Positions 1 through 11,012 of a DNA stretch of 64,000 nucleotides are shown one piece after another. Within the stretch, counting starts at the first letter, position 1, and every line of letters starts with the position of its first letter. Under the pieces are notes generated by a model, which did no database searches, had not been told where the DNA came from, and saw nothing but the letters and a program-made list of their open reading frames with translations. The position numbers and the translations under genes were made by a program. Source of the stretch: Strigamia acuminata (taxonomy: Eukaryota; Arthropoda; Chilopoda; Geophilomorpha; Linotaeniidae); the NCBI GenBank assembly GCA_949358305.1, contig OX442321.1:6101605-6165604 (forward strand), given 5' to 3'.

Positions 1-329
1 ATAACATTTTTAGTCAATACGTCACTAAATAGTTCTAGGAACTCGGATCATATTGTGTTTGTATTTGTATCCATGGAAACAAAACATCGCAGTAAGTTTT
101 ACCGTTATGTTGTGACCAAAATTCAATTAGATGATTTATAAAAGCAAAAATTACGACAGATTTATAAAAAATGAAGAAATGGAAAGCTGATTGTTCGATA
201 TCCACAACCAAATTCTCCTAAACCATCTCGAAAACACCCAAATGCGGAATCGTTGGTAATTTTTTTCCTATCATTTATTTTAAAAAAAATTAATTTTTAA
301 TTTTTAAATTAATTTTCAGACGAAGCAAA

Positions 330-969
330 ATGGGTTTATTTGACAAACTAACAACGTGGCTAGGCGTGCGCAAAAGAGAGGCCAACGTGTTAGTAGTGGG
401 CTTGGACAACAGCGGGAAAACAACAATAATAAATCACTTCAAACCGAGCGACCAAAAATCCATCGACATTGTACCAACCGTCGGTTTCAACATCGAAAAA
501 TTCCGTGCAAAAAACGTCGGATTTACCGCCTTCGACATGTCGGGTCAGGGCCGCTACCGAAGTCTGTGGGAACATTATTACAAGGTCGGAAAAACGCGGG
601 AAAAAAGTCAAAATTTGAAAATTTGTAATTAATTTTAAAAAAAATTTTTTATAGTCAGCCAATGGAATTATTTTCGTTGTTGATAGCAGTGACAGCTTAC
701 GTCTAGTGGTGGCCAAAGACGAGCTGGACATGATGTTGCAGCATCCGGCCATCAGTGCAAAAAGAATGCCCGTTTTGTTCTACGCTAACAAGATGGACGT
801 TAAAAGTTCGTTGTCAAGCGTGAAGATATCGCTGGCATTAGGGTTAGAAGGCATTCGAGATAAACCGTGGCATATTTGCGCGAGTAATGCTGTGACCGGC
901 GAGGGTCTGCAAGAAGGGGTTGATTGGTTGACGGGACAAATTCGTGATTTGATATCATTTCGTGGTTGA
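330..969 (+). CDS. Arl6: ARL6 (ADP-ribosylation factor-like 6, BBS3) small GTPase
   Basis: Two coding exons, 330-584 and 655-969, joined in phase 0 across a 70-bp GT-AG intron, give 189 aa. This is close to the usual length of ARL6, the GTPase that recruits the BBSome coat to membranes at the base of cilia. Visible motifs are the N-terminal MG (the myristoylation position of ARF proteins), the P-loop GLDNSGKT near residue 24, the switch I threonine in PTVGF, the switch [11 protein letters not shown] (an ARL6-style SGQ in place of the ARF GGQ), ANKMD for guanine binding, and the ARL6-like [19 protein letters not shown] near the C-terminus. The ATG is chosen because it begins the canonical MGLFDKL start. 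A likely 5'UTR intron spans 256-319 (GT-AG). In insects ciliary genes act mainly in sensory neurons. Being next to chemoreceptors is probably coincidental. Confidence 0.96.
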
Positions 970-1249
970 TTGATTGATTTTATTTTTTTAAAATATTTTT
1001 TCGTAACAAAATTGTGGATTTAATAATTATTTGTATCACTTTTCGTCATTTTTATTCACAAATTCCGTCCAATCAGTGCATTGTTTTTCACGAAATAAAT
1101 TATTTATTCTTTATTTTCACGTGTTCTTTGAATATAACGCAATTAAAAATGTTAAATATCGCCTCCATATCCACAAAAATCAAACAAAAAACAATAATTT
1201 ACAATACAATACACAAATACTATATAAAAACTGATTTTTAAGTTTGTTC
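970..1249. other. Intergenic, convergent 3' ends of Arl6 and Gr1
   Basis: AT-rich spacer of 280 bp between two convergent genes. It contains AATAAA at about 1096-1101 on the plus strand as a possible Arl6 polyadenylation signal. I see no gene here. The short open frames have no recognisable domain. Confidence 0.5.
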
Positions 1250-2642
1250 TTAAGAAGTTTGGTACAGCACGACGACATACGTTAAAACCGATGCAGACAT
1301 CTAATATAAACGAATTTAAACGTGTTAATTAAGTGTTAATACAGATTTTGTTAGCACGACTTACAGTTAAAAAACTCGATGCATTTAGCAAAAACAATCC
1401 TGAAGCGGTGATCCCAATGCCCGTACAAGCAAGTCTTTGACAAAACAAAATGTAATTTAAATCGTAATGATTTTGCTGCAAAACATTAAACAAATACAAA
1501 AACAAATCAGAATTTTTCTCAACATACAAATTTCCAACTTAAACAAACATACCTGCTCAAAACACTGCTCATTTTTAATCCTCCAAGTGATGGTTGAAGT
1601 AAGAAGTCTTTCATTCATACAATGCGCCTAAAAATAATAAAAAATAATAATAATTACGGAGTATCTTTTTAAATGTATGCTAAATAAATTCTACCTGTGT
1701 ATTCACTTCGGTAGCTGCTTTAAACAACAAAACTAACACGCAAATTTCGCCTAAGATTTTGATCCCGTAAAACAAAACATAAAACACCGCAAATTGCATT
1801 TTAAAAGCTCGCAAATCAAAGCACAAATTAACCGTCAAGCCCATCAACCAAACTACAATCAGAGGCGAAAACAACGTGTTCACTTGCTCCGTCAACTGGC
1901 AAATCTGTTGATGTCTTTGCCTGAACATATTCAAATCGTCAACGCCCAAACTTCTGCCGTTCCCCGACGCGAAATACAATTTTTGATTCAAAATACGAAA
2001 CTGCCTCGCAATTTTCTTACAAACATGAACGAAATACACAATCATCGTGTCTACAGAATATTTAGCACATATAATTATGAACAAAAACTGACAGTAAGTT
2101 AAAATCTTTGCATAACGAAACCACTCGCTCGAAATATCCAAGCCAAACATCAACACAACCGTGTAATTACTGGCTACGGTTCGATTGTATCCGATGGATA
2201 TCGACGTGGCGGTGAAAATGGGAACGAGAAAAAGCAAAAACAAATGCAACGATGTTGTTTTGTATAAACATTTCAGAAAATTGGTATCGCGCGACAGAGC
2301 GAGTTTCTTATACAAGAAAAGAAACTTTTCTTTGCGGTATTGCAGAATGAGTGAAGTGCAGATCGAGACGAATGCGGACGAAAATCCATTGAGAAAACTG
2401 ATGTAAGCGCGTAGATTGTTCGTTTTCAAATACGTATCGATCCCGTATAACACTGCCAGCAAGTAATGCAATGCAGTCACTACGTGCAACGTTGTATTGA
2501 TGCTGACAAGAACGTACCTCACTCTATTTCCGTGAAGCCCAACCTTGTCAGTCACTTGCAAACCGTTAATCCAAAACAAGAAATTCCACAATCTTTCGAA
2601 TTTCTCTTCGTAGGATGTCTGAATATTTGCCGTTAGTGGCAT
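1250..2642 (-). CDS. Gustatory receptor (insect Gr family), four exons
   Basis: Minus-strand exons 2642-1695, 1627-1553, 1475-1365 and 1300-1250 are all phase 0 with GT-AG introns, and give a 394-aa protein, a typical Gr length. Grs are inverted seven-transmembrane ligand-gated cation channels in taste neurons. The first exon (316 codons) holds the N-terminus and most helices. Exon 3 contains CTGIGITASGLFLLN, matching the Gr G-x-F motif of TM7. The last exon ends MSASVLTYVVVLYQTS, which is the family signature TYhhhhhQ. The start ATG is at 2642. A (GT) repeat of about 8 units lies directly upstream. No frame breaks are visible. The exon plan is the same as that of the Gr at 51.35-52.72 kb, so the two are paralogues. 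The ligand cannot be inferred. Confidence 0.9.
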
Positions 2643-3528
2643 CGTGTGTGTGTGTGTGTGTGAGTGAGTAAATGTTGTGAGTCTTATTTTTATTCTCTAC
2701 TAAATAGAGGGTAAACACAGTAAGATGAGTCACATTAATCAGTCTGGGTTAGGATGTTAATCAAATTGTGTTTATGGTTCTCACAAGGAATATAAAATGT
2801 TGATATGACCAAACATTGAATGATAATAATGATGGATGTCAGCACAGTTGCGACAAGTACGAAAACAGGTAAATCTATACAGTCTCTGCGTTTTATCTTC
2901 ATGCCAAATTCAAACACTAAAAATTAATTTGTTTGCACACGAAAACACTAATATTTTATCTCAAATTGTTTATTATTGCAATTTACATCCTATAACTGGT
3001 GTATTTGTTGCGTTTAAGTTTATTTTTTAATTTCACGTGTATTGTTGCGTATTAGCAACACTTAAACATAGTTTTAATCTAGATATTGTCAATACATAAC
3101 ATACACCTAATGCAAACTACAAGCAGAGTCTATTCCACGCTTTCTTGTGATAACAAACGTCACATTAAATATAAATTACTGTTGCTGTAGTTATCATGTC
3201 CGTCCCCAGTTAATTTAAAAAAAAATGATCAAATATTTATTTTTCAATTTAAAAGAAAATATTCTTGTCAATAATCTGGACACACAATCCATCATGATTT
3301 CAATCTAGTAAGTGCTTCTTGTTTCTATATGAAAACTACAAGAGATTTATTAAAGAGACACTTATAACTGTCATACAGCCATGGCCACATCAAGAACTTT
3401 AATGCTTTCTAGTAGCAAGCCATCTAAAATACATTATTGTCATTTCAATTTCGGCACAAACCAGTACGTCGTATATTAATACAACACTGCAACTACACTC
3501 CTAAAAATTAACTGCTAAGAACTCTATA
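2643..3528. promoter_or_regulatory. Intergenic and conserved 5' flank of IR gene C1
   Basis: No gene is seen. From about 3030 the sequence is a 5' flank shared with the upstream regions of B1 (10.4-11.0 kb), B3 (31.3-32.77 kb), the orphan exon at 46.8 kb and, in part, C2 and C3. Shared blocks include TTTTAATCTAGATATT near 3072, TCTTGTGATAACA near 3144 and ATTAACTGCTAAGAACTCT directly before the ATG. Conservation across copies fits either a shared promoter or simple co-duplication. The data here do not separate the two. Confidence 0.5.
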
Positions 3529-5714
3529 ATGGATTTTCTTGTACTCGTAATCACATCACTCCAAATAAGTAAGTTAAAACAATTAAATATAAAATAAAAT
3601 AAAAATGCTTATAAAAATATGAAATTTGTGGGTATTAGTGTGCTGCATCGGTTCTAAGATTCGCTATTATCAACTCAACACAACTGAATGTTCTAGTGTG
3701 ACTTTAATTTCGGATAATGGTAAATAAATGAGTGATTTTCATAATTTGGATTTTAAAAACGATTTAATCTTCAGTTGCAGACAGTTTTTTAAAAAGCAAA
3801 ACCGAGGTAATATTGTTCTAGATAAGATTTACCTTGTAATTCGTGCAGCATTTTTCCCATTAACTCAACTACATATTAGTTTTATTTTGCCAGACAGAAT
3901 TTTATTATTTAGAATATAAATATAAATTAGATTAATCAATGTTAATTATTTACATATTGCAGACTGATTTTCAATATTTAAGTTACAAATGGCGAAGAAT
4001 TGATGATGCTAATGTTCAAGAAAAAAGCTATTTTTTACAATTAAGTTGTGACAAACGGCTACAAAAACAGATTATAAGCATTCGAGAAACTCACAGTCAA
4101 ATTGAGTATTTGCAAAGGCCCGTAAGAATATCAGTCCTTCATGTGAGTATTAAAAAATAAAACTTATACCGGTAGTTTTTAATTTTATTTTTAAAGTTTC
4201 CACCAAATGTTATATTACCTCCAAAAAATAAAGGATCGACAATGGGAGGTTACTTTGGCGAAATATTAAACATTTTTCACACAAAACTTAATACAAGGTA
4301 AGCTATTTTACATATTCATAGAAGAGCAAATTAATTTTATTCGAAACAACAAAAATCGTTCAGTCTGCACTGCTTCTTTTTCTCTCACTTGTTTAATTTC
4401 TTGAACCTAAATAAATGAATTTCCTAATATCAATTAGTTTTGAAATAATTCGATGCCAAGATGGTCATTTTGGAACATTAATCAATGGAAGCTGGGCAGG
4501 AATGATGGGTGACCTAACACGAGGGGTAAGAATTTCAATTGAGTAAAATGTTGTGACAATTCATCTTATTTCTCATTAGAAAGCTGATATTGCGCCTTTA
4601 TTCCTGACAAGACAAAGAAGTGACTACGTAATGTTCTCACCACAATTTTTTCCACTCAAAACTGATCTTCTATTCAGAAAATTAGATCAACTCGAACCAA
4701 ATTATAGTTTCTTCTTAAAACCGTGTAATATGGAAACGTGGCTGTGTATACTTGCAATCAGCTTGATAGTTATTCTAGTCAATGTTTTCGCAAATCATGT
4801 TTTAACACAAACAAATTTTGCAAGTTGTTTCATTAACGAGTTGCTGCATTGCTGGCCAATTGTCTTGCAAGGTTTAAATTGCTTTTCTGTATAATCAATT
4901 TGTGTGTGAAATATTTTGTTTTCATTTTATTTAGGCAACCTGACTAGTTACTCATTCAAATCTATGCAACTTTTATTTCTAATCTATGTTGTTTTTTCAA
5001 TGTTGCTATGGGTTAGTTACACTTCATTTCTAACTTCTATTCTTGCAACAATCCAGACGAAAATTCCTTTCACTTCACTCGAAGACATGCTTGACAACAC
5101 AGATTATTTGCCTGTAATTGTCACTGGCAATACTGCAGCAGAAATTTTTCAGGTATAATGATTCACCATTCTTTATTCTTTAGAGTTTGTTAAACATTTT
5201 TTTTCTAATAGAAGCCTCCATACGAGAATACACGTGTTTTACAAGTTCGGGGTGTAATTAAAGGCATTGAAATAGTATTTAGTGGAAAATTTGCATTTCT
5301 ATGTTCATTCCGACTTGCTAGAAATGTCATTGGTAAAAATTGCAACCTTACTACGATACCGCACTACGTCAATAAACAAGCTATGTCATTTGCATATTCG
5401 AAAGAATTTGCTCACGTGGACTATTTCAATTGCAAGTAAACAATTTATTGCAAACAGATGTAAAAGTAAGATTAAAAGAAGAAAGTAGCTAACTCATGCT
5501 TGTCGTACACAGAATTTTATTACTAAAAGAATATGGAATCTTGTCGTTTGAGTATAATCGGTGCTTTCCGGAGTTAGAAATTTGTTTGGGAAACCCATTC
5601 AATCCTATTTCGTTTGGCCAAATAATAGGACCTGCTGTATTAATTCTGGTTGGAATTTTGTTCTCTATAGTTATTGGACTATTAGAACTCATTCTTTATA
5701 AATTCATAACATAA
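3529..5714 (+). CDS. Ionotropic receptor C1 (divergent IR)
   Basis: Ten exons: 3529-3568, 3639-3719, 3781-3806, 3963-4142, 4197-4297, 4438-4525, 4580-4871, 4935-5152, 5212-5435, 5513-5714. Together they give 483 aa without a stop. IRs are variant ionotropic glutamate receptors that act as ligand-gated cation channels in chemosensory neurons. A hydrophobic leader (residues 1-13) is followed by a short N-terminal region. The S1 lobe includes GGYFGEILNIF and LTRQRSDYVMFS, where Arg185 aligns with the iGluR ligand arginine. M1 starts at WLCILAISL (about 226). The pore segment WPIVLQG leads into an inner helix ending WVSYTSFLTSILAT (about 295-307), the counterpart of SYTANLAAF. S2 begins PFTSLEDML. 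NPFNPISFGQIIGP precedes M4 (about 452-480). Unlike its paralogues, exon 4 runs straight through the position of an intron: 15 former intron bases appear retained in frame. Orthology within IRs is not clear. Confidence 0.9.
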
Positions 5715-6527
5715 ATGTTTTTAGATGTATCGTTTCACGACTTTCAGTAAACTCTCATTTATCTAATTTGGAGTGTCTCACACTCCATTGATCATTCTTA
5801 ACCCTTGTTATATATTGTGATGCTGACCATCTCATCGCCACCTGTAGATTACTGTAATAAAATCACTCATGTTTCCACATTCAACCATGCAAGTTGCACA
5901 CTAATTCTCTCCTCACTTTCCACAAAACACAGACCAACCCAAAAGGTGGGTCAACCCGATTGAGTTAATAATCTTAATCAATCTACGTACACTTTAGTAT
6001 CATCAAACAACTATATTCAGACATTAAAATAACCATGCCTCAATTAATGATTTATGACTCGTTAACTACTGTATCGCGTGCCAATCTGTCTCCTTAGTAT
6101 CATTCAGTGCACTCTAATCGGCCAAAGACTATGGCAACTTGATGTAAAGTGTGAATTTAAAAACACTTCTATATTAATGGCCATGACATTCGGATGGTGG
6201 AAACAATTTTTCAAACCTTCCAACATAGTGCTAAAGTCCATTAACCAGTATTATAAATTATTTCCGTTGTTCTCATTTTGGATGCAAAATCGAAGATAGC
6301 TTGGAAAAAAGAAACACATTAATTTTATTATCGTAAAAACGTCACGTCAGTTTTGTTTTGTCAGATGATTGACCTTGAGCTGGCAGTTGATTGACTCTAA
6401 GCTGGCAGTTGATTAATTCTAAGCTGGCAGTTTATTGACTCTGAACTGGTATCACATCACTTGTATTGCTTAATAGACTATAGTAAAAGCAGCTGCAAAA
6501 TTTTTACGCTTACCATTACTGCTGATA
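5715..6527. other. Intergenic between IR C1 and A1
   Basis: About 0.8 kb of AT-rich DNA without a supported gene. The last 150 bp hold a short tandem repeat described separately, and the sequence just before 6528 (TTTTTACGCTTACCATTACT) is shared with the 5' flank of A3 at about 27.66 kb. Confidence 0.45.
6366..6449. repeat. 22-bp tandem repeat in the A1 upstream region, about 3.8 units
   Basis: Units begin at 6366, 6388, 6410 and 6432 and read roughly TGATTGACTCTAAGCTGGCA. The orthologous position upstream of A3 (about 27641) has only the last partial unit, so the repeat expanded, or was lost, after A1 and A3 diverged. It lies 80-160 bp before the A1 ATG. Confidence 0.8.
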
Positions 6528-9500
6528 ATGTATCTTTTTGTATCACTTTTTATCTGTAAGTATTAAGTGCATTTTAAAAAGGAAGGATTAAGTTATAAAA
6601 AGATATAATTTTTATTTCAGTGTGTTGTATGGGTTATAAAGCTGGAAGTTCACAACCCAACCACGATGGATTTACTCGTATAACTTTAATTCTGAATGAG
6701 GGTAAATTTGTGTGAAGGATTTTTAATTGTGCTTTTAAAGAATTTTGACGTATATTTATAGATATTTCTCTGAAAAATATTTCTATTGTAAGATGTTAAT
6801 GAACTACTTTGAAGTGTTTAAGTGTTTATTTCCCCCCCCCCCATCTTTGACTCATTTCCCTTCTAAAATGATTTAAATTCCCCTCACTAAAACACCCCCC
6901 CCCCCTCAAGGAAACTATTGCACTGCCCTAATTTTTGTTTTCCCTAATAAATGTTTTATTCCCCAACAAATTTACCCCACTTATTAGAAAATGTACCCCA
7001 ACACACTCTATTGTTCTACACTTTTCTTTTCATTGTGAAAACAACCTAAGACACAACTTAGGAGTTAGAGCCTGGTGCTAGGAGCTAGAACCTAGCAGCT
7101 TTGAGCTAGGAGCTAGGAGCTAGGAGCTAGGAGTTAGGAGCTAAGAGCTAGGAGCTTGGAGCTAGGAGCTAGGAGCTTGGAGTTAGGAGCTAAGAGCTAG
7201 GAGCTTGGAGCTAGGAGCTTGGAGCTAGGAGCTTGGAGCTTGGAACTAAGAGCTAGGAGCTAGGAGCTAGGAGCTTGGAGCTAGAAGCTAGGAGCTTGGA
7301 GCTAGAAACTAGGAGCTAGGAGCTAGAAGCTAAGAGCTTGGAGCTAGGAGCTAGGAGTTTAGAGCTTGGAGCTCCTAGCTCCAAACTTCTAGCTCCAAGC
7401 TCCAAGCTAGCTCCAAGCTGCTAACTGCTAGCTCCTAGCACGAGGCTCAAACTCCAAGCCCATCAAAAGTGAAGAAATTTAGTTTAGTTTATTTCAAGCA
7501 CTCCCAGGGAGTAGATACAATATGGTACTTGGTGACAGCGGGTTGTTAATTATTACATTGGGTGAACAACAGGAAATTTTGTAGGCGGCGGTGGAAGTGG
7601 CGGCAGTGGAAACGACAATTGAAGGCGGCGCAGTCGAGTACAGTAGCACAGATGTCCATCGGGAGATTGTTCCACATCTTGGTACAACGATAAGGGAAAG
7701 TTCTAGAGCGGTAAGTGGAGACTCGGGTGTTGATCTCGAATAAGTGGCGGTGAGTGATCCGGGTGGCGGCGTCGGAGGAGTAGAATCCTGCAATGAAGTG
7801 AGCAGTGTCCGGGGTCTCTAATAGCATCGGCTAGAGAGGACAGGTCATTCAGCCGCAGCAAGTTGGATAGTGTCAGGATTTTTTGGGTGTTGCAATACGG
7901 TGTGAGGCGGGATCTGGGTGGGATTTTGTAGGAGGCACAGAGCATTGTGTTCACAATGAAAAGAAAAATGTAGAACATTAGAAAGTCTGCAAGATGGGAT
8001 TCTCAGTCCAAATCCGCCTCTGCTTGGATACTCGTAGAGAAATTTTTATTTTTCAGATCAAAGAATGTTTTATATTGCAGAACGAATTTCAGTATTTGGG
8101 ATTCAAGTGGCGGAGAATTGATGCTAGAGAGCCATTTTTCCCACTAAGTTGTGATAATCAATCTGTAAGTTGTGTTTACATTAGTTAATTGATTCTCAAA
8201 ATTGAAAAATTAAAGAACAGAGATGTTAAAAAGGATGGAGAAGGACAGAATTTTGAAAGGGAAATAAGGTTAGCAGTTGTTAATGTGCGTGAGTGATCAC
8301 AGTAGATATTTTCTTTAAATCAACTAATTTCTTAATGCTTTTTTAGAGTCCACCATCGATCAAGTTAACTAAAGTTAATAAATCACTTATATTGGGAGGT
8401 TATTTTGGTGAAGTTTTTAACACTTTTAAAACCCAATTTAACGTAAGGTAAAATATAAAAAAGATTGATATTTTATTTAATCGATTATGTATGTCTGAGA
8501 GTAATACAATTTATAAGCTTTAAAATCATTTACCGCAAACAAAATCAATTTGGGAGTTTCAAAAATGGAAGCTGGACAGGGATGATAGATGATCTTACAC
8601 AAGGGGTGTGTGTTACAAATAAAATTTAGCTGTATACTTTGACATATTATAAGATTGGCGTTTCTCCCATTGGCGGAACCATTTTACTAGTGTGGTGATA
8701 CCAAAAAATAGACCCAAACACCAGAATTGCACTTGATATACAGACATTGTAATTGAAAAAAAAAATTCAAAAATTGTTTGCTTTTCTGACAAAGCAACCA
8801 ATAAACTGAACAAACATGAATATTGAAATATAAACAGCATAAAACTTAGTTTTATAAGATACAAATAAAAATACTTCATTACAATCATTACAATAATAAA
8901 TAAAAAAAATACTTTTCCTGGTGGTATGACACGGTCTACAGTTAAGAGTAATGAGGCTGAGCCAATGGGAAAAAGGCCAATCTTATACTGTGCCAGAGTA
9001 TAGTGATATATTAGGCAATTTAAATTTCATTTTATTCTGATTAGACAGCTGATATTTCTACTGGAGTTGCTATGACCAGACATAGAAGAGACTACATAAA
9101 TTTCTCACCACAATTCTATCCATATTTATTAGAAGTTTTGTACAGAAAATTAGATCAACGCGAATGGGATTGTAGTTTCTATTTGCAACAGTTCAAAGCC
9201 AAAATGTGGCTGTGCATATGTGCAATCAGCTTGACAGTTATTTTGATCAATGTTTTAGGAAATCATTTATCAAGAACAAAACACTTTCGGAGTTGTATCC
9301 TAAATTTCATTGAGGAGGTGCTGCTTTGTTGGCCAATTGTGATACAAGGTTTGTATGGTTTGTATGGGAAACTGATACAAATAAATTGAAATCTTTCTCA
9401 TCGTTTCATTTAGGCAACTTCTATACTTTTTCATTCAAGTCAATGAAAATTGTCTTTGTAATCTATATTGCATTTTCTATGTTGCTATGGGTTAGTTATA

Positions 9501-10162
9501 GCTCCACATTAACTTCTTTGCTTGCAACAACGGACACCAAAGTTCCTTTTTCCTCCCTTGACGACATGCTTGAGAATACAGATTATTTGCCAGCCATTTT
9601 AAAAGACAGTAGTAGTGAAGAAATATTCCAGGTAATGTGATTAGTATTTTTGTTATTGTTAATTTTATAAAACAGTTATTTTTAATAGAAACCATTATAC
9701 AAAAATATTGAGAATGTTTTAAAAGTATTTAATCTTCGTGACGGAATTGAGATGGCATACGGTGGAAAATATGGATTCATTTGGGAACAACATTTGATTC
9801 ATGGAAACTGCAGTTTTGCTGCTGCTTCTCATTTTGTCAGCAGAGAATCTATCTCGTTAGGATATTCAAAACAATTTGCTTACATGGATTATTTCAATTG
9901 CAGGTAAATAACTTCCAGTCATGTGTATGAAAACAAAAATTGAATTGTTATTTTAAACAGAATTCTATTATTGAAGCAGTGTGGAATCTTATCAGTTGAA
10001 TTTCAACGTTTTTTCTCGAAGAAGCATGAATGTGTTGAAAATCAATTCAATCCCGTTTCGTTTGGTCAAATAATTGGACCTTTTATGTTCTTAATGGGAA
10101 CAATCTTAATATCTTTACTTATTTGTGTATTTGAACTAATAATTGATACATTTTTCTTGTAA
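6528..10162 (+). CDS. Ionotropic receptor A1 (subfamily A)
   Basis: Eleven exons: 6528-6555, 6621-6701, 6762-6787, 8081-8164, 8216-8284, 8347-8447, 8518-8605, 9045-9348, 9414-9631, 9689-9903, 9961-10162. The model is open for 471 aa. The signal exon is 12 bases shorter than in A3, an in-frame loss. Exon 5 (NRDVKKDGEGQNFEREIRL) uses a weak AAG acceptor, but frame and sequence are kept in A3 and A4. The S1 motif MTRHRRDYINFS keeps the ligand arginine (Arg173). M1 is WLCICAISLTVILINV. The inner helix ends WVSYSSTLTSLLAT. S2 starts PFSSLDDML. M4 follows NPVSFGQIIGP. Intron 3 is swollen to 1.3 kb by a minisatellite and a LINE tail. Intron 7 contains a MITE. The neighbouring gene C1 is about 35-50% similar by eye. 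Confidence 0.87.
7061..7460. repeat. Minisatellite of AGCT-containing heptamers with reversed end
   Basis: About 300 bp of imperfect GGAGCTA / GGAGCTT units run from 7061 to about 7368. The pattern then flips to TAGCTCC / AAGCTCC to about 7440, so the array is partly a foldback. It sits in intron 3 of IR A1. Poly-C tracts of 11 and 10 bases lie upstream at about 6832 and 6895. Confidence 0.9.
7484..7990 (-). mobile_element. 3' fragment of a LINE (antisense), truncated
   Basis: Read on the minus strand, this ends with a terminal motif CCCTGGGAGTGCTTGAAATA that is shared, with changes, by the LINE sequences ending near 20.52 and 30.2 kb. The block upstream has a GGCGG-rich stretch also present near 30.3 kb. 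No reverse transcriptase motif remains. It lies within intron 3 of IR A1. The family assignment to non-LTR elements rests on the shared 3' end and the oligo-A/AAAC tail seen in the 20.5-kb copy. Confidence 0.55.
8635..9000. mobile_element. MITE (TA target duplication) in intron 7 of A1
   Basis: A 366-bp insertion. Its ends begin TACTTTGACATATTATAAG and finish CTTATACTGTGCCAGAGTA. These form terminal inverted repeats of about 45 bp with several mismatches. It is flanked by TA at 8633-8634 and 9001-9002. The empty site is visible in A3 at about 28781 (AGCTGTAGTGATATATTAGG). TA duplication and no coding capacity fit a Tc1/mariner-type or similar non-autonomous element. Related copies are at 16.6-16.8 and 18.79-19.2 kb. 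Confidence 0.85.
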
Positions 10163-11012
10163 TTGTAGTGCACATTACTGTTTTATCTCTGAATTGAAAT
10201 TAATTATTGAAGTATTAAAATGGCTTAAAGTTGACTTAATACTGAAATCAATTTCTTGTGTCTACACCAATGCTTGCATACGGTTATTAAATTAATCTGT
10301 TACTATTTTGCAGTTATCTGTATTAACTATACAATGTAACTTGTTGCCAAGTAATGTTACTTGGCAACCAGCCTTGCTACAAAAAATATAAAACGTAGTA
10401 TTTTTGCGTATTAGCAACAGTTAAACTAAGTTTTAATTTAGATATTATCAATATATAACGTACTCCTAACACAAAATACAAGCAGAGTCCATTCCATGCT
10501 TTCTTATGATAACAGACATCACATTAAATATAAAATACTGTTGCTATACTTATCTTGTGTTTCTCTCCCAGTTGATTTAAAAAAATCATCAAATATTTAT
10601 TTTTCAATTAAAGAAAAAAGATTCTTGTCAATAATCATGGTTTTAATCTAGTAAGTGCTTCTTGTTTCCTTGTGAAAACTACACCAGGTCGGATCACTTC
10701 ATCGAATCCCGTTTCATCAAATTCTCTTGTTTTAATGTACCGTTTCATCGAAAATTTTGAAATAATGATAGGTTTCATACGTTTCACCGTCATTCGATGA
10801 AACGGGATTCGATGTAGTGACCCGACTTCAAGGGACACTTATAACCACAGAGTAAAAAATGTACATTCTTTACTCTATGCTTATAACTGTCATACAGCCA
10901 CGTCCACATCAAAAACTTTAATGATTTCTAGTAGCAAGGCAACTAAAACACACAAACCACTATTAATATCACATCGCAACTGCACTTCTAAAAATTAACT
11001 GCTAAGACTATG
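10163..11012. other. Intergenic and conserved 5' flank of IR B1
   Basis: No gene. The 3' flank of A1 (to about 10.39 kb) is nearly the same as that of A4 at 45.43-45.66 kb. From about 10.4 kb the sequence is the IR C/B-type 5' flank, interrupted by a small MITE at 10686-10828. Confidence 0.55.
10686..10828. mobile_element. 143-bp MITE upstream of IR B1
   Basis: The ends AGGTCGGATCACTTCATCGA and TCGATGTAGTGACCCGACTT are inverted copies (about 37-bp arms, a few mismatches, core ATCGAATCCCGTTTCATC). The related flanks of B3 (about 32.59 kb) and C1 (about 3.34 kb) lack it. No coding capacity. The superfamily is not clear, because the target duplication is not obvious. Confidence 0.75.

Noticed and set aside
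7489-7830. Proline-rich minus-strand frames as possible host genes
   Set aside because: They overlap the LINE 3' fragment and have no conserved counterpart in the related fragments.
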